Positions 39,840 to 52,081 of a stretch of DNA of 64,000 nt are shown in pieces (position 1 is the first letter of the stretch; each line of letters begins with the position of its first letter). Source of the stretch: Phascolomyces articulosus. Lineage: Eukaryota > Mucoromycota > Mucoromycetes > Mucorales > Lichtheimiaceae. Made by a program: the position numbers and the translations under genes. The stretch is taken from NCBI GenBank assembly GCA_025677815.1, contig JAIXMP010000018.1:930001-994000 (forward strand), given 5' to 3'. Under the pieces are notes generated by a model. That model worked only from the letters and a program-made list of their open reading frames with translations, was not told where the DNA came from and searched no databases.

Positions 39840-40207
39840 TTGTAGGAGTTCCCGTTAGCGTTTTCCATTAAGATCCCAAATAATCATCCTCATGAAAAAA
39901 GTAATTATCATTGCTATCCCATTCGTCTTTTCATTGTTTTTTTTTATCTATTGAAATCTACTCTAATAATAAAAAAAAAGAAAGAAAAAGAAGGTTATGC
40001 TTACATTTTGATCTGGAGGAGGACACAAACTGAACAAAGGTGTAATTTTTTTTTTGGTTCACTTCGCCGAAGCAGTTGTTACAAAATGCGGGTTGAAAAT
40101 AAATGTGGTGCAAGTGACGTGCTTGACTAATTTCTCTCTTTCTCTCTCTTTACTTTTTTAACTTTTTTTTAAATCGATTCATTTTTTATATATCAACTAA
40201 TCACATC
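39840..40207. promoter_or_regulatory. Shared promoter region of LSM4 and RPB11
   Basis: The two divergent genes share this stretch; the part from about 40010 to 40207 lies upstream of the LSM4 leader and must serve both. It includes a GGTTCACTTCGCC patch and a C/T-rich leader before the RPB11 ATG. Confidence 0.45.
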
Positions 40208-40862
40208 ATGAACGCACCTGATCGTTTCGAACTTTTTGTCATTCCAGAGGGCCGAAGAAAGTACGATTCATGAAAAATAATATTCGTTTGTTTTTTTATC
40301 CTTCCCATTCCAAAATTTCATATTTATCAATACATTTTAACATTATATATATAAAAATAATAATAATAATAAAGGGTGGAGATGGAGGTGGATACCAAGA
40401 TTCCAAATGCTGCTACTTTCAAGATTGAGCGTGAAGATCATACATTAGGCAATATGTTACGAGCGTAAGCTATCATTACTATCTTAATTTGTATATTTTT
40501 ATACATATTAGAAAATAGGCAAGAGGTAACTAATACATATTTCTAGCCAATTGTTAAAAGACCCACGCGTATTATTTGCAGGTTATAAAGTCCCTCATCC
40601 ACTCGAACATAACTTTTTAATTAAAGTACAAACAGTACCTGGTACGGCACCAGGTCAAGCATTGAAAGACGCTACGTCAGAATTGATTTCTGAAATCAAT
40701 ACGTTAAAGAACAAGTTTGATATGGATGTGATTCGACATCGTACATTTGAAGATGCAAAGGCCACACAACCTGGTATGGGTGCTTTTGATACAGGTGATG
40801 CAAGTGGTCAAGCAGGAAGTGGATTGGATCCAAATCGACCTGGTATGGATTTGGACTTCTAA
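40208..40862 (+). CDS. RPB11: RNA polymerase II subunit RPB11 (POLR2J)
   Basis: Small Pol II subunit that pairs with RPB3 in the assembly platform of the enzyme. Three exons, 40208-40260, 40375-40464, 40547-40862, giving 152 aa. The core is clear: [18 protein letters not shown], then [19 protein letters not shown], the family signature, then [17 protein letters not shown]. The conserved domain finishes near residue 115. A Gly/Asp-rich tail of about 35 residues (ending NRPGMDLDF) makes the protein longer than the roughly 117-120 aa of most RPB11 proteins. Introns are GT-AG with continuous phase. Certain call; the tail may be lineage-specific. Confidence 0.96.
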
Positions 40863-40896
40863 AGGGATATATATTATTATATGGATTTGATTTCTT

Positions 40897-40898
<2 letters not shown>

Positions 40899-40930
<32 letters not shown>
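40899..40930. repeat. ATC trinucleotide microsatellite
   Basis: About ten TCA units directly downstream of RPB11. ORFs reading Met or Asp runs here on the minus strand are artefacts. Confidence 0.95.
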
Positions 40931-40931
<1 letters not shown>

Positions 40932-41047
40932 CGTTCATGCTCTTTTTCCAAACTTTTAAAATACACACGTATACACCCTCTCCCTCTGATCAAACAAAAA
41001 TGAATGGATCGAATCATAAAAAATGACGAAAAGTGACGACAATGACG

Positions 41048-41049
<2 letters not shown>

Positions 41050-41081
<32 letters not shown>
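41050..41081. repeat. TC dinucleotide microsatellite
   Basis: About 16 tandem TC units, giving Ser/Leu-repeat ORFs that are not real. Confidence 0.95.
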
Positions 41082-41092
<11 letters not shown>

Positions 41093-41556
41093 CAACGAAA
41101 AAAAGTTATAGTATCAATCATTTTCCTTTCTACTACAAAGCCAACAGCAAAATATATACATATACAACACTTTGCTTCAATCCCATCAAATTCTTTTACA
41201 CATACACCTACAGTTTCTATTCACACTTTTTGCACACGTACAAAAAAAATATATACAAATTCTAAATGTAATATAGGTCTTTCTCTTTCCCCCACGATAA
41301 TCTTTTTTTTTTTTTTGTCAATTGAAATATATCACTTTTTTACCACACAAAATTAACTTTTTTTCATGTGTCAAATTCTTCTCATTTTTATGCAATAACT
41401 TATAATTTTCCCATCCGTACTTTGTTTCCCATCAACCATAGATACAAATAACAACCAAAAAAATATATATTTTTTTTTTGCACAGCAAAACTGATGTTTT
41501 ATGGTATACATTTCAACAAAATTATTAAATATTATGTTTTTTTACAATTGATTTCT

Positions 41557-42365
41557 TTACAATTTAGCCTTCGCCAATCCACGAAGTTGATCGTTGCTAC
41601 CGATAAAGTCCAAGGCACGCTAAGAAAAAATAAAATAAAAGAGCGGTTTAGTTAAATTATTCCTAAGCCCAACTTATATAATATATCCCATTATCCAATC
41701 CTTTCCCCTTCCTTCCTATCAAAAAGAGGACGTTTTGATATTTACCTGTCTACCGCCAACCTTTTCGAAAACTTCTTCAAGACGTTGAGCAAGCATCAAA
41801 TCACCACGGACCTTGATCTTACCGGTCATGTAAGCCTTGACACCAGTCATACCACCAGTAAGGAAGTTGATGAGATCACTGTCTTCGACTTGGATACGAA
41901 CAACACGGACCTTGGTCTTGGCAGCACTCTTGGCCTTTTCTTCATCATCGGTGATCAAAGGTTGAATATCCTTGCCTGAAAAATTTAAATAAATTGTGGG
42001 GATATAGAATTTTTAGCATAATTTTATTTTTAATTGAGTTTTGACACTCATTATTGCGTCATCTATGAATTTATTTTCTTACCTTGAAGCAAAAGGTACC
42101 TAAATGAATCATAGATAATAATAATAAAAAAAGACCATGTATCAAGTCAGTATTCTTTTGTTGTGCCATTATATGATTCAATCCATAGAGAGAGAAAAAA
42201 AAGAATAACTTTTTACCAGGTAGCTTGAGGCTTCTTCTTCTTGGCGACAGTGAAAACGAACAAACCCTTAATATTGGGCCAAAGTTCAGGTTCAGCCTTG
42301 ATTTGACGGTCAAGCTCAGGCATGAGCAAGTCGCTTGCAAGTTGTTTCATGTTATCGGGATCCAT
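41557..42365 (-). CDS. SCP2 sterol-carrier-domain protein, peroxisomal
   Basis: Small lipid/acyl-CoA-binding protein of the SCP2 family. Four exons on the minus strand: 42365-42217, 42099-42083, 41975-41746, 41619-41557, giving 152 aa. An N-terminal helix (MDPDNMKQLASDLLMPELD), the PELWPNIKGLFVF strand, VRIQVEDSDLINFLTGG, then GKIKVRGDLMLAQRLEEVF, the SCP2 core, and a C-terminus ending AKAKL, a type-1 peroxisome targeting signal. The second exon is only 17 nt, but it restores the frame and adds YLLQ between TW and GKD, so it is needed. With three SKL-ending acyl-CoA oxidases nearby, a role beside peroxisomal beta-oxidation is a reasonable inference, although the N-terminal extension is unusual for plain SCP2. 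Confidence 0.9.
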
Positions 42366-43518
42366 GTTGAAATTAGGTTATTGGATAAAGAGGGAGTTAA
42401 GAAAAGCTGGGCGTTCAGTTAAAAATAAAAGAGTAAGTAATAAAAAAAGAATGGCGCGGAGACACAGGCTTTCTATTTATATTGAAAAAAAAAAGATCCA
42501 TAAAGTGTGGGGAAAGAAGTAAGGTTTTTATTTTTTTGGGACAGGTGAGCGTATCGGTATAAGAAATACCACTTAGGTATAATAGTAGTGGTAAGGGTAG
42601 TGTGGGTTTTTTAGAAGCATGTGAATATGGAATTTGAACATGGTCAAAGTTAACACTGTGTGAGAAGCTGCATATTTGTTTCATATAAAAAAATTAATTG
42701 GGGAAAGAAAAAAGCTGGCAGGTTTTTCTTTTGTTTGGTCAAAAATGTGTAAAGGTTTTTACATAAATGGGATAATTTTTTTGATACAAGGTTTAAAAAA
42801 GATTCTCATCCTACTCATATTAAATAGAAACCCCATCAGTGAATCGGTTTTTTCCCATGTGTGACAAATATAGACTTCTTGACTATTTCAACCTATCGTT
42901 GACATTATTTATTGATGAGTAGTGAGTAGCACCTAATTACAGATAACAATTAACAAAAAGAATATAAAACAATGAGCATATACAGACAGCCACGTAATAT
43001 AATATTATTAACAACAGTACCGATTTATGTTTAATGCAAATGTGTCATCAATGTATGAGGAAGACATTTTGTTTATTTACACATGTATTTTATGTATCAC
43101 AAATTTGTAAAAGGATTATTTCTACATTTATAAACTATTATAAAACAATGAGTCTAAAATACTATCGTACACTGCTGGACTAGTACATTGGCAATCTCCT
43201 TGTCAAATCACAAAAAAAAGCATGCGTAACAATGTTATTGTTATTAAGAAGTGGATAGAGATGAAAACGATACTGAATGACTCAATATTGTTATCATGTT
43301 CAAAAAACCCAATAATATTTTCATAAAGTTGGATCGATCATCATATATCATTATGTGTCTATCCAATCAAAATGCACCTTGTCAACTATTACCCTTTAAA
43401 ATCATGGTATATATAAAGTAAAGGGGAGAGGAAAACCGAAAATGACGGGAATAATTTTTCATACACATACATATAAACAAAAGCCCATTTGCATATTTAT
43501 TATTATTTATTATACATC
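42366..43518. other. Divergent intergenic region, SCP2 and methyltransferase
   Basis: About 1.15 kb of promoter-containing sequence between divergent genes. The short ORFs have no recognisable content. Confidence 0.5.
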
Positions 43519-44477
43519 ATGGCACAGGAGCAACAGCAAGATTCTTGGTCTGCTTCTAATTATGATACCCATGCTTCCTTTGTTCCAAAGTTAGGAAATA
43601 TCATTCTTGATAAACTGAACGCTCAATCATCGGAACGTATTCTTGATTTTGGATGTGGTGATGGTGTTTTAACTCAACAACTCGCTCAAAAGTGTCATAC
43701 CGTCGTTGGCATAGATGCCAGTCCTGACATGATTGCGAAAGCTCAATCATCTTCATCCACAAGTGCCATTGCTTATCATGTAGTCAATGGTCATTACCTA
43801 AACCAATGGTTTGATAAAGAAAACCAAGAACCTTTTGATGCTGTCTTTTCAAACGCCAGTAAGTTTTCATCACACTAAAAAAAGTTACACCAATCTATTC
43901 TGCAGAATAAATTATTTAACCGCATTAAAATTCTTATTACTATATAGCACTTCATTGGCTCAAGGAACCAGTTAAAGCAATTCAAGGTATTCATCATGTA
44001 TTGAAACCAAAAGGTCGCTTTGTTGCTGAATTTGGTGGTTTTATGAATTGTGGTGGTAATATTGTTTTTTTTAATACTTGTAAATTATATAAAAAAAACC
44101 ATAACTGATGCCTTATATTTCATTTTACAGAGGTCCATACTGCTTTGATTACTGCTTTGAATCGACGTGGCCACGATGGCAAAGCCTTATCCCCTTGGTA
44201 TTTCCCTTCAGAAGCCGAATATAGTAAATTGTTACAAGAGAATGGTTTCCAAGTAGAATACATTGAACTTGTTCCTCGTATGACTCAATTGAATACTGAT
44301 GTTGCTGGTTGGCTTACCACGTTTGGTTTTAACTTTTTGGAAGCACTCAAAGATGATGAAGAGCGTCAGCAAGTTCTTTCAGAAATCATGGAACATCTTC
44401 GTCCTTCTTATCAACGAGAGGATGGTAAATGGTTTATTATGTATGTTCGTCTTCGTGTTGTCGCACATAAAAGATAA
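43519..44477 (+). CDS. SAM-dependent methyltransferase (class I)
   Basis: Predicted soluble methyltransferase using S-adenosylmethionine; substrate unknown. Three exons, 43519-43858, 43948-44055, 44131-44477, giving 264 aa. A Rossmann-type core shows motif I at about 41-49 (ILDFGCGDG), the acidic loop VVGIDAS, then PFDAVFSNATLHWL, whose HWL is typical of methyltransferase type 11 and trans-aconitate methyltransferase-like proteins. KGRFVAEFGG and a C-terminal cap with WYFPSEAEY follow. The upstream in-frame ATG at 43489 adds a ten-residue hydrophobic stretch unlike family members, so MAQEQQ is preferred. All introns are GT-AG. Confidence 0.88.
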
Positions 44478-45312
44478 TATGACCAATGATGTTATCTATT
44501 ATCACTCCCACTACTACTACTACTGCTATCAGAGTTTCTATTAGGAAATAGCTTCTCCATATACAATTATTATTATACCGATTGGACGAGTATTTTCTTT
44601 TCCTATTCATATGAATATATTTTTATTTTTGATATGAAAAATAAAATCAAACTTTGCTGCTACATTATAATACATGAATGAAAAATTCTTTATTGTTGCT
44701 TTTGAGATTTATATAATTAGTGATGGTGTATAATAGGACCTTGGTAACATTTAGAATAATAACTATCTATATATAATTATTAATACGTTACTTTGGTAGC
44801 AGTTCAAAGAAATATCGCATAGAATTAAAAGTTTGGTTAAAGAAGAAGACTTCACTATTATATGTCTCAAATAAAATAGAAGCTCTTTGTTCAAAGTGAA
44901 CATAACTTGTAGAAGACTTATTTGTTTGTTGCGAGTAATTATCACAAATAGTACGTATAAGCTACGATTTTTATTAGTAATCCAGTACAATCATAGTTAA
45001 ATATGTCATATAATAATAACATGATATAATAACAAAGTTTATTAAAATGCTAATATCTTCTTGCAATCGTTACCTATGTGTGATCAGTTGTTATTCTTGT
45101 TTAATGATAAAAGAAAATCGTTTTTAATTAACTATTTTGCACTGATAAAAGATTTTTAAATATTTATTAACAATATTAACTGGTATATTTTTAAAGATAA
45201 CAGAGTAAATTAATCGAAATGGAAAAAAAAGGGAAAATAAATAACATAATAATAAATAATACCATTGCTATTCTTTGTTTTAGATGATGATGGTGATGGT
45301 GATGTAGGAGGA
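44478..45312. other. Intergenic spacer
   Basis: AT-rich region between the convergent 3' ends of the methyltransferase and copy E. No gene is supported. Confidence 0.5.
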
Positions 45313-45972
45313 TTAGAAATTACCGGCACCTATTTGATTATTGTTGGTATCGAAAATGTGGTATGAAACATCACCATAAGTTCCAACAGCTGTGATATAT
45401 CCACCACAAGGTGCAAAGATGACAACATTCCCTTTCTCTTCTGGTTCATTTGGACCTTTTCTGTAACTTAACTATCAATTCAATTTTATTTTGAAAAAAT
45501 AAATAAATAAGATATTATCATCATGTTAATACATCAAAAAAAAAGTTACTATTATTGCCAATAGCAACTACTATAGGATAAACTTTCTTTTTGACTTACC
45601 AAAAATTTACAATCGGCACCTTGACTTCTCTCCTTACTACATTCACGATTTTGGTAAGGGCAACATTCTTTGGAACCTGGTGGCATATTTTTATGTTTAA
45701 AAAATGTAGCACTACAATATTTTAAAGTAGTAATAATGATAAAGAGTGAGTATATATACATATCAAGGGAAAGGTAAATAATGTAATCAATTTTGTTTAC
45801 TAATAAAGATCACTTACCGCCCTCCAAGGATGGTATGTCTTTGCCCACCCACTTGTGAAATAGATACTTCCGTTGTGTCGCTCATTTGGTTGTAAAAGCA
45901 GTATGCATGAACGTAGCAGTGAGGTAAAATGGTAACAAGGGTCATCATTAGAAGTATTATTGCACGAACCAT
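45313..45972 (-). CDS. Secreted cysteine-rich small protein, copy E
   Basis: Three exons, 45972-45818, 45711-45600, 45471-45313, giving 141 aa; phases 2 and 0. A signal peptide (about 25 aa, ending VHA) precedes YCFYNQMSD. The middle exon has KECCPY and two spaced cysteines; the last has SYRKGPNEPE, PCGGYIT and a YHIFDTNN block. All splice sites are canonical, so it looks functional. It is closest to copy G: their exon 3 starts are nearly identical and the similarity continues upstream for hundreds of bases, indicating a recent tandem duplication. Function unknown; secretion inferred from the leader. Confidence 0.82.
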
Positions 45973-46849
45973 AATGAGAGTAGTTGTTTTTATAAGAGGA
46001 GGATAGCAAGGACTTTTCAAAAACTAGAATGTATAATAAAAACGATGTAAAAAGTCCTTTTTATATACCTTGGTAAAAATGGATTCATTGTATTCTTGGT
46101 ATAATAGAGGTGTTCATTTATAAAATGAAAAATTAGAACTAATTTCTAATAATAGAGAAAATGATATGTATTAACAACTTCGATTATGTGTAGTAACATA
46201 AAAATGATGCTCTGTCAATTGGAGAAGAAAGAAAAATATCACTTACATCTGTGTAATAGAAAAAAACGTGATCATATTCCCTTGATTGATTTTTTTGTTG
46301 CATAATAAACTGTGTATACAATTATTAAATAGATAAGGCCAACAGACATATAATCAAAATGATTAGTAAGGATAAAGCTATATTATCTTTATTTCTTTAA
46401 AATGGTAAAAATCCGTGTATATACCTATCATAGTAATAAATTTTAAATTTTCTTTGTTACTGATGATGCCATTCAGGTACAAAAAAAATACTTCTCATGT
46501 TACGTATATGACTAGCACAAAGAAAAATATAAATAACACGGACCAACGTCCATATATAGAATGTCAATGCATTAAGGAAAAAAACAAAACAAAAGTACGT
46601 ATTAGGTAAACAAAACATTAAATTCTTATTCCTTGCTAAAAGAGGCTTGTAAAATGTAAGTTTATAATAACTACTATTTATTAATAGTTATAGTGCTTCT
46701 AATATATATCATCAGCTTGTTTGGTGGCATGTCAACTACTTCTAATATATAACTTTATTTATTATAGTGGTCCAAAAACAACTTGTGAAGTGAGAATGGT
46801 GATCACTTTTTAGATCTTTGCATTTTCAGGCAATTAATGCTTTACATTA
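45973..46849. other. Upstream region of copy E, duplicated beside copy G
   Basis: No gene. Several blocks recur in the same order upstream of copy G (for example TTCTTTGTTACTGATGATGC near 46450 and 51200), so this is one half of a duplicated segment. Confidence 0.6.
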
Positions 46850-47135
46850 TCCACTAGATTATGGTTTGCATCATAAAATGTTCCCCGTTACTAAGATGTG
46901 CCCTCCACACGAGCCACCAGATATATAATTATATTCACTTTTTTCTCGTCCTCTATTTATTGAAAAGGATAGCTATATAATACAATAAGAATGATATTAC
47001 ATATTTAATAATGATAAGGAATAATATCTGCAAAAATAAGGCAGGTTGAAAAATGTATGAATGGAAAATGATAAGAGGGAATCATTTTTTTTAAATATTA
47101 TACTATGACTTACAATAAATGTACAATATTAATAC
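46850..47135 (-). pseudogene. Relic cysteine-family copy between E and F
   Basis: On the minus strand, 46978-46850 matches exon 3 of copy F (GREKSEYNY, SCGGHI, TTTTATGATGCAAACC). It is frameshifted near its start, and an internal deletion of about 20 nt after the TG codons brings TGA into frame. A short donor-like piece at 47112-47135 resembles the end of exon 2 (CATTTATT before GTAAGT). Exon 1 is not recognisable. Clearly a decayed copy. Confidence 0.7.
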
Positions 47136-47814
47136 GTTTGCTTGTGAAAGAATATCGGAATTGATTTTAAAAAAGTAATGTGGGGTAAAAAAAATCATTT
47201 TCTCTTTGTCGATTCATCAAAAAGATATTGAAGAAGACTTCTCTTCTGTCTTTATGTACCTTGATATTAGCTTATAATTGTTGTTGTTCTACCGTTTAGG
47301 ATGTTCATGATATCTCTATTTGTATGAAATGACAGACATATTGTTTTCATAGATAGTTTGTATTCGCTTGTTTCATATTATAATCAAGGAGGGGTTAAAG
47401 GTAACGTGACAAAGAATTTTTTTCTGTTTAATAATAAAAGTTCTATATAAATTATCATTTTGTGATTGATGGCATATAAAACTAATTACTTAATATAGAA
47501 AAGAATTGTATATACATTAGAAAAGTGTAGTACGGATGTCTAATATACACCATGTGGACAAAACGCAAGATCTGGATAAACAAAGAAATCAAGCTTTCGT
47601 TGGAATAGCAATGAATTTTAAAGGAGTTTCTTCTCAAAATCAAAAATGTATTTGACACATGTTTAATACTATAATTTCTACTTTATTATAAAGTGTTTCT
47701 ATCAGGTAATCAGGCGATACTTGTGATGCACATTTATTATAACTGCTACTATACATGTGTAAAGAATATCCATAGGATAAGCTTTACCATTGTCCCGTCA
47801 CAGCCTTCTTTTTA
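47136..47814. other. Spacer between the relic copy and copy F
   Basis: AT-rich sequence with no gene. It includes the family upstream word near 47571, in the right place for the promoter of the dead copy. Confidence 0.45.
47571..47594 (-). promoter_or_regulatory. Family upstream element of the relic copy
   Basis: The minus strand reads GCTTGATTTCTTTGTTTATC, matching the element upstream of A-D. It lies about 440 bp beyond the last recognisable piece of the relic. Confidence 0.3.
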
Positions 47815-48427
47815 TTAATTTATACGTAGTTCATTTTCACCCACTCGCTTATGATTGACATCATAAAAGGTATATTTAAAAAGATTGAATGTCCCTGTAG
47901 CCGTTAAATAGCCTCCACACGGTCCCATGATTGTATAATCATATTTACTTTTTTCTTGTCCTCCAGGTCTCGAATAAGATAACTGTCAATAAAGAAAATT
48001 TGATCTTGTGTTAATGATAGAAATTTAATAAATGAAAGGAAGTGGACAGATATTTTTTTTAACTTACAACAAATGAGCACGACCTATCGTTCGCATCTTG
48101 ATTCCTACTACATGCTCTGGAGGTATAAGGACAACATTCTTTCGAACCAGGGGGCATATTATTATGTTGAAAACGGCCACTTTAAATTATTTTTCAAGTA
48201 ATGATCGTAATAAATTAATAAATAAAAATAAACTTTATATAATTAAATCAAATATTAGCAACTTACTTTCCCCTAGCGAATGGTGCTTGTCCTGCGTCTT
48301 GATATATAGATAGTTCAGTATTATCACTCACTTTATTGTAAATGCAGAAACCATACCCATGATGAGAACAAAGTATAATAAAAAGGGTTACAGAAATAAA
48401 GAGTAGCGGTAATGTACGATTCAACAT
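47815..48427 (-). CDS. Secreted cysteine-rich small protein, copy F
   Basis: Three exons, 48427-48267, 48179-48068, 47982-47815, giving 146 aa; phases 2 and 0. The signal peptide (about 28 aa) contains an extra cysteine and ends GYG before FCIYNKVSD, where the usual Met is Val. The second exon has KECCPYTSR with two further cysteines; the third has SYSRPGGQE, GPCGGYL and a YTFYDVNH block, then a polar tail. All splice sites are canonical. By its exon 3 it is the copy most like the adjacent relic. Function unknown. Confidence 0.82.
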
Positions 48428-50015
48428 AATAATGGGGTAGTCGCAAGATAGTGTTGGTATATGTATGGATGTGGTTAAAGAGTAATAAATAAATAAATAA
48501 AGCGATGAAGATATTCTTTTTGTCATTCTATTTAAAAAAAATCAAATGGTGCTTTTATTTTTATATCTCTTGATAATGATTTCATTGTTGTATCCCACGA
48601 GAAAATGATCTGCTCTTGTGCATAAAATAACATGCATCAATCAATGAAGGGAGCACTCCTTTGTGTTTTTGAAGAATATGTAAAATTGACAATGGAATTT
48701 CTGTCTTAATAAAAAAAGCACCAACAAAGGTCCTTTTGAAATTAAGGTAGTAGTAGTGTAAATTTAAGCATGACGTATATTATTACTATTGCTCGCGTAA
48801 TACAACCTAGAACAGAGAATTATCAATGTTTTGATTGTGATGAAATTTTTTTTCTCTTCTTCCTGACCAACCCACCAGTCGTTTAATAAATGATTTTCAT
48901 TGTTATGATATTCATGCAGGTCCGATTTCATTTAATAGATTAGTACTTCAAGCAATGCTATTGGCTAGACAGTTTGCATATACAGAATACTCAGTTGAAA
49001 AACATGTAATAATTCTTATTTTATATCTACTGAAAGTCCAATATTGTTTGTGTATGTAATATTATAGACTATTTCTAAGAAGCACGTCTTTTTTTTAGAG
49101 AATTACACCGATAAAAATGTTACAATTTACATTTCTCAGAGCACTGCTTATATCACCCACTCTTCTACTACTAAATTGATATAGTAATGAAGTACAAAGA
49201 AAAAAAAAGATTTCTAACATAATATGCTACTATATAAGGATTATGGGACAAAAATATGAGAAAGTGGCATCTCATCGAATAGATTGAGTTTGATGACTTA
49301 TAGCAAATGTACAATTTATTAATTATATCAAACGAGTTTGAATGGTGAGCCATATAAGAATTTTCTCAGTGAGTCAATTTTAATAAAATGAACTACATAA
49401 AGATTAATTCTCTCTTTTATCAATAAAATGAATTAATATTGTTTTTATTTTTATAAATAAAATGCAATCCTCAATTTTGGGAAGAAAAGAGCAAACATGG
49501 GGCCTGCAGCCCAAGGTCATGTCATTCATACGTAAAGGAACGATGTGTGACGACTAAGAGAGACACAGTATTTTTCTTCTTTTTTCCCTATAAACTCAAA
49601 GAAAAGCCTAACATTTACGCTTCATTGTATACAATAGTCTCTGTTGTATATTGTCAACCATTTTTATCTGGATTGTACGTAATAACATTGTTTTCTTGCA
49701 ATAAGCTTTATGTGTACATGATCAGTCATTTTTCCTTGGTGATGAGAAAGTCTTATTTTTATATAATATTTGCATTGATGTAATATATTCAAATATTTAT
49801 TGATAGTAGCAAATTTAATCGATATGAAAAAAAAAACGAAAAAAGGGAAACTAAATAATACTACTAGTACTATTAATAATAATATACCTAACTGGGTTTC
49901 GTTGATGACATCAACTAGCAATTGACCTTCATCGTATAGTACAAAAATAAACTGTGATTAATAAATAGCAGTATAATAGACATTTTTTGTTTTAGATGAT
50001 GGTAATGCTGGAGGA
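48428..50015. other. Intergenic region between copies F and G
   Basis: About 1.6 kb of AT-rich sequence; short ORFs only, none recognised. Confidence 0.5.
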
Positions 50016-50709
50016 TTATGGACCAGAGGCTATTTGTTTATTGTTCTCATCGTAAACTTGGTATGAAAAACTATCATACGTTCCAGTTGCTGTAATATAT
50101 CCTCCACATGAACCAATGACCGCGCGACCAGCTTGTTTTTTGGTATCAGGTTTATTTGGACCTTTTCTGTAACTTAACTATAAATTGAATTTTATTTTAA
50201 AGAAAATAAAATATCATCACAGTGTTAATACATAAAAGCAATTTATATATATATATAAAGGTGCAAATATGTAGTATGTACTGTTGTTAATAGCAACCAC
50301 AGGCAATGGTTAGACTCCTTTTTGACTTACCAAAAATTTGCAAGTGCTATCTTGTTTTTTCTCCCTACTGCACTCATTATCGGTGTAAGGGCAACATTCT
50401 TTGGAGCCGGGAGGCATATTGAAATGTTCAAAAGAGATACTCCTATAAAATTTTGAAGTAATCATAATAACGTAAAGAGTTAATATTATGTATATATATC
50501 AAAAGTAAATAATATAATCAGTTAGTTCACTGATAAAGATTAGACATAATAGCGTACGATATTAGAGTGGTCTTTAATTGACCTTCTACTTGAACAATAG
50601 ATACTTCCGTTGCATCGCTCATTTTGTTGTAAAAACAGTATGCAAGGACGGAGTAATAAGGTAAAATGGTAACAAATGTCATCATTAGAAATATTAATGT
50701 GCGAGCCAT
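50016..50709 (-). CDS. Secreted cysteine-rich small protein, copy G
   Basis: Three exons, 50709-50558, 50442-50331, 50177-50016, giving 141 aa; phases 2 and 0. A signal peptide (about 25 aa, ending VLA) precedes YCFYNKMSD. The second exon has KECCPY and two cysteines; the third has SYRKGPNK, SCGGYIT and a YQVYDENN block. The first donor is weak (GTACGC) but is the only one keeping the family phase; unspliced reading hits a stop soon after. Nearest relative is copy E, including flanking sequence. It is the first gene downstream of ACOX-3 on the same strand. Confidence 0.78.
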
Positions 50710-51473
50710 AATGCTAGTAATTTTTTTAAAGGAAGAAGGTAGTAATAACGATGGATGTTTAAAAAATATATAAGAGGTTTGCTTTCTGTCCTTTATATAT
50801 ATCTTAATAGATACGTTCTCATTGTATCCTAACTAGTATTGTAATAGAGAAAATAGTGAATTCATGGTATGTACGAGTAAGTTTCTGACACACCCAATAT
50901 GTACAGAAGCTTAAAAATAATGCTTTGTCAATGGGGAAAAAGAGAAAAATAAAATTTCTACTTGTGATATAAATAAAAAAAAACTGATCATATTGATTAA
51001 TTTTATTGCATAGAGGACGGTATATGTAGCTCTCCTTTTGTATATTATACGTATTATTAATTATTTATTAGAATGATAAGACCAATAGGTATATAACCAA
51101 TATAATAAGAAAGGATGAAGCTATTGTAGTATCTTTAATTCACTAAAATGGTAAAGATCCGTGCATATACCTATCATAGTATATTGTAAACTTTAAAATT
51201 TCTTTGTTACTGATGATGCCATTCATAAACAACTGCTATCTACCATGTGCTCTCAAGGGGATAGAACATCGTGGCAATAAAATTTTTACCCCTCGTGTAT
51301 ATGATTTTGACAAAGAAAAAGACATACTTGAAGAGATAAGACGAATCATTCATAAGATATTGATGCATCAGAGGGGAAAAGACAAAAGAAGGATATTTGT
51401 TGTTAGAACATTGAATTTTTATTCCTTGATAAAATAAGCTTGTAAAAGGAAAATCAACGTCGACTGTCATTTT

Positions 51474-51519
<46 letters not shown>

Positions 51520-52081
51520 TATATATATATATATGGGATAATTAAAAATGCGTATCTGGTTACAAAACTATAATAGTTGTGAACATCTTGTTGAATTATA
51601 AAAATAATTATTATCCCACAATCTCATCAACTTTTTTTTGGTAACGTGTTGACTACTAACATTCAACATTATTTATAGTGGTTCAAATTTGTGAATTGAA
51701 AGTGATGCTCATATTTCAGATCTTTGCATTTTTAGGTATATAATACGTAAATGTCGATGTTTTACCCGGTCAAAAAATATTTTCTCTCTCTCTTCGTTTA
51801 AATAATAAGAATAATGGTTATGATGAGCGGAGGAGAAGTGATATAGCATATTAATCATTTTTTTGATTTATATAGTAATGTAAGTAAGCAGTTTCACACC
51901 CTTCAAGAAATATGCATAATTGCCAAAAAAAAAGCACACATAGTACATCATATAAATACATTATTTTATTATAACTAATTGTAGTTAACATACGTAGAGA
52001 TAATTTAAATTCATTACACTTTTTGCAGTGTACTAATGTACTATATTATGAAAAGCACGATTATTTGTAGTGATGAACCTT
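50710..52081. other. Intergenic region upstream of copy G
   Basis: Contains the second half of the E/G segmental duplication (to about 51750), possibly a very decayed relic around 51760-51830, and a TAA/TA microsatellite. No gene. Confidence 0.5.
51474..51534. repeat. TAA then TA microsatellite
   Basis: About 15 TAA units passing into a TA run, inside the duplicated segment upstream of copy G and absent from the E-side copy. Confidence 0.95.

Larger units (their letters stand above)
40863..41556. other. Intergenic region between RPB11 and SCP2 gene
   Basis: Between convergent genes. It contains ATC and TC microsatellites and T/A-rich 3' sequence. No gene is seen. Confidence 0.5.

Noticed and set aside
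40696..41356. ORFs with Met/Asp and Ser/Leu runs
   Set aside because: Products of the ATC and TC microsatellites.
43489..43518. Ten-residue extension of the methyltransferase
   Set aside because: Hydrophobic Tyr/Leu stretch not seen in the family; MAQEQQ is the more natural start.
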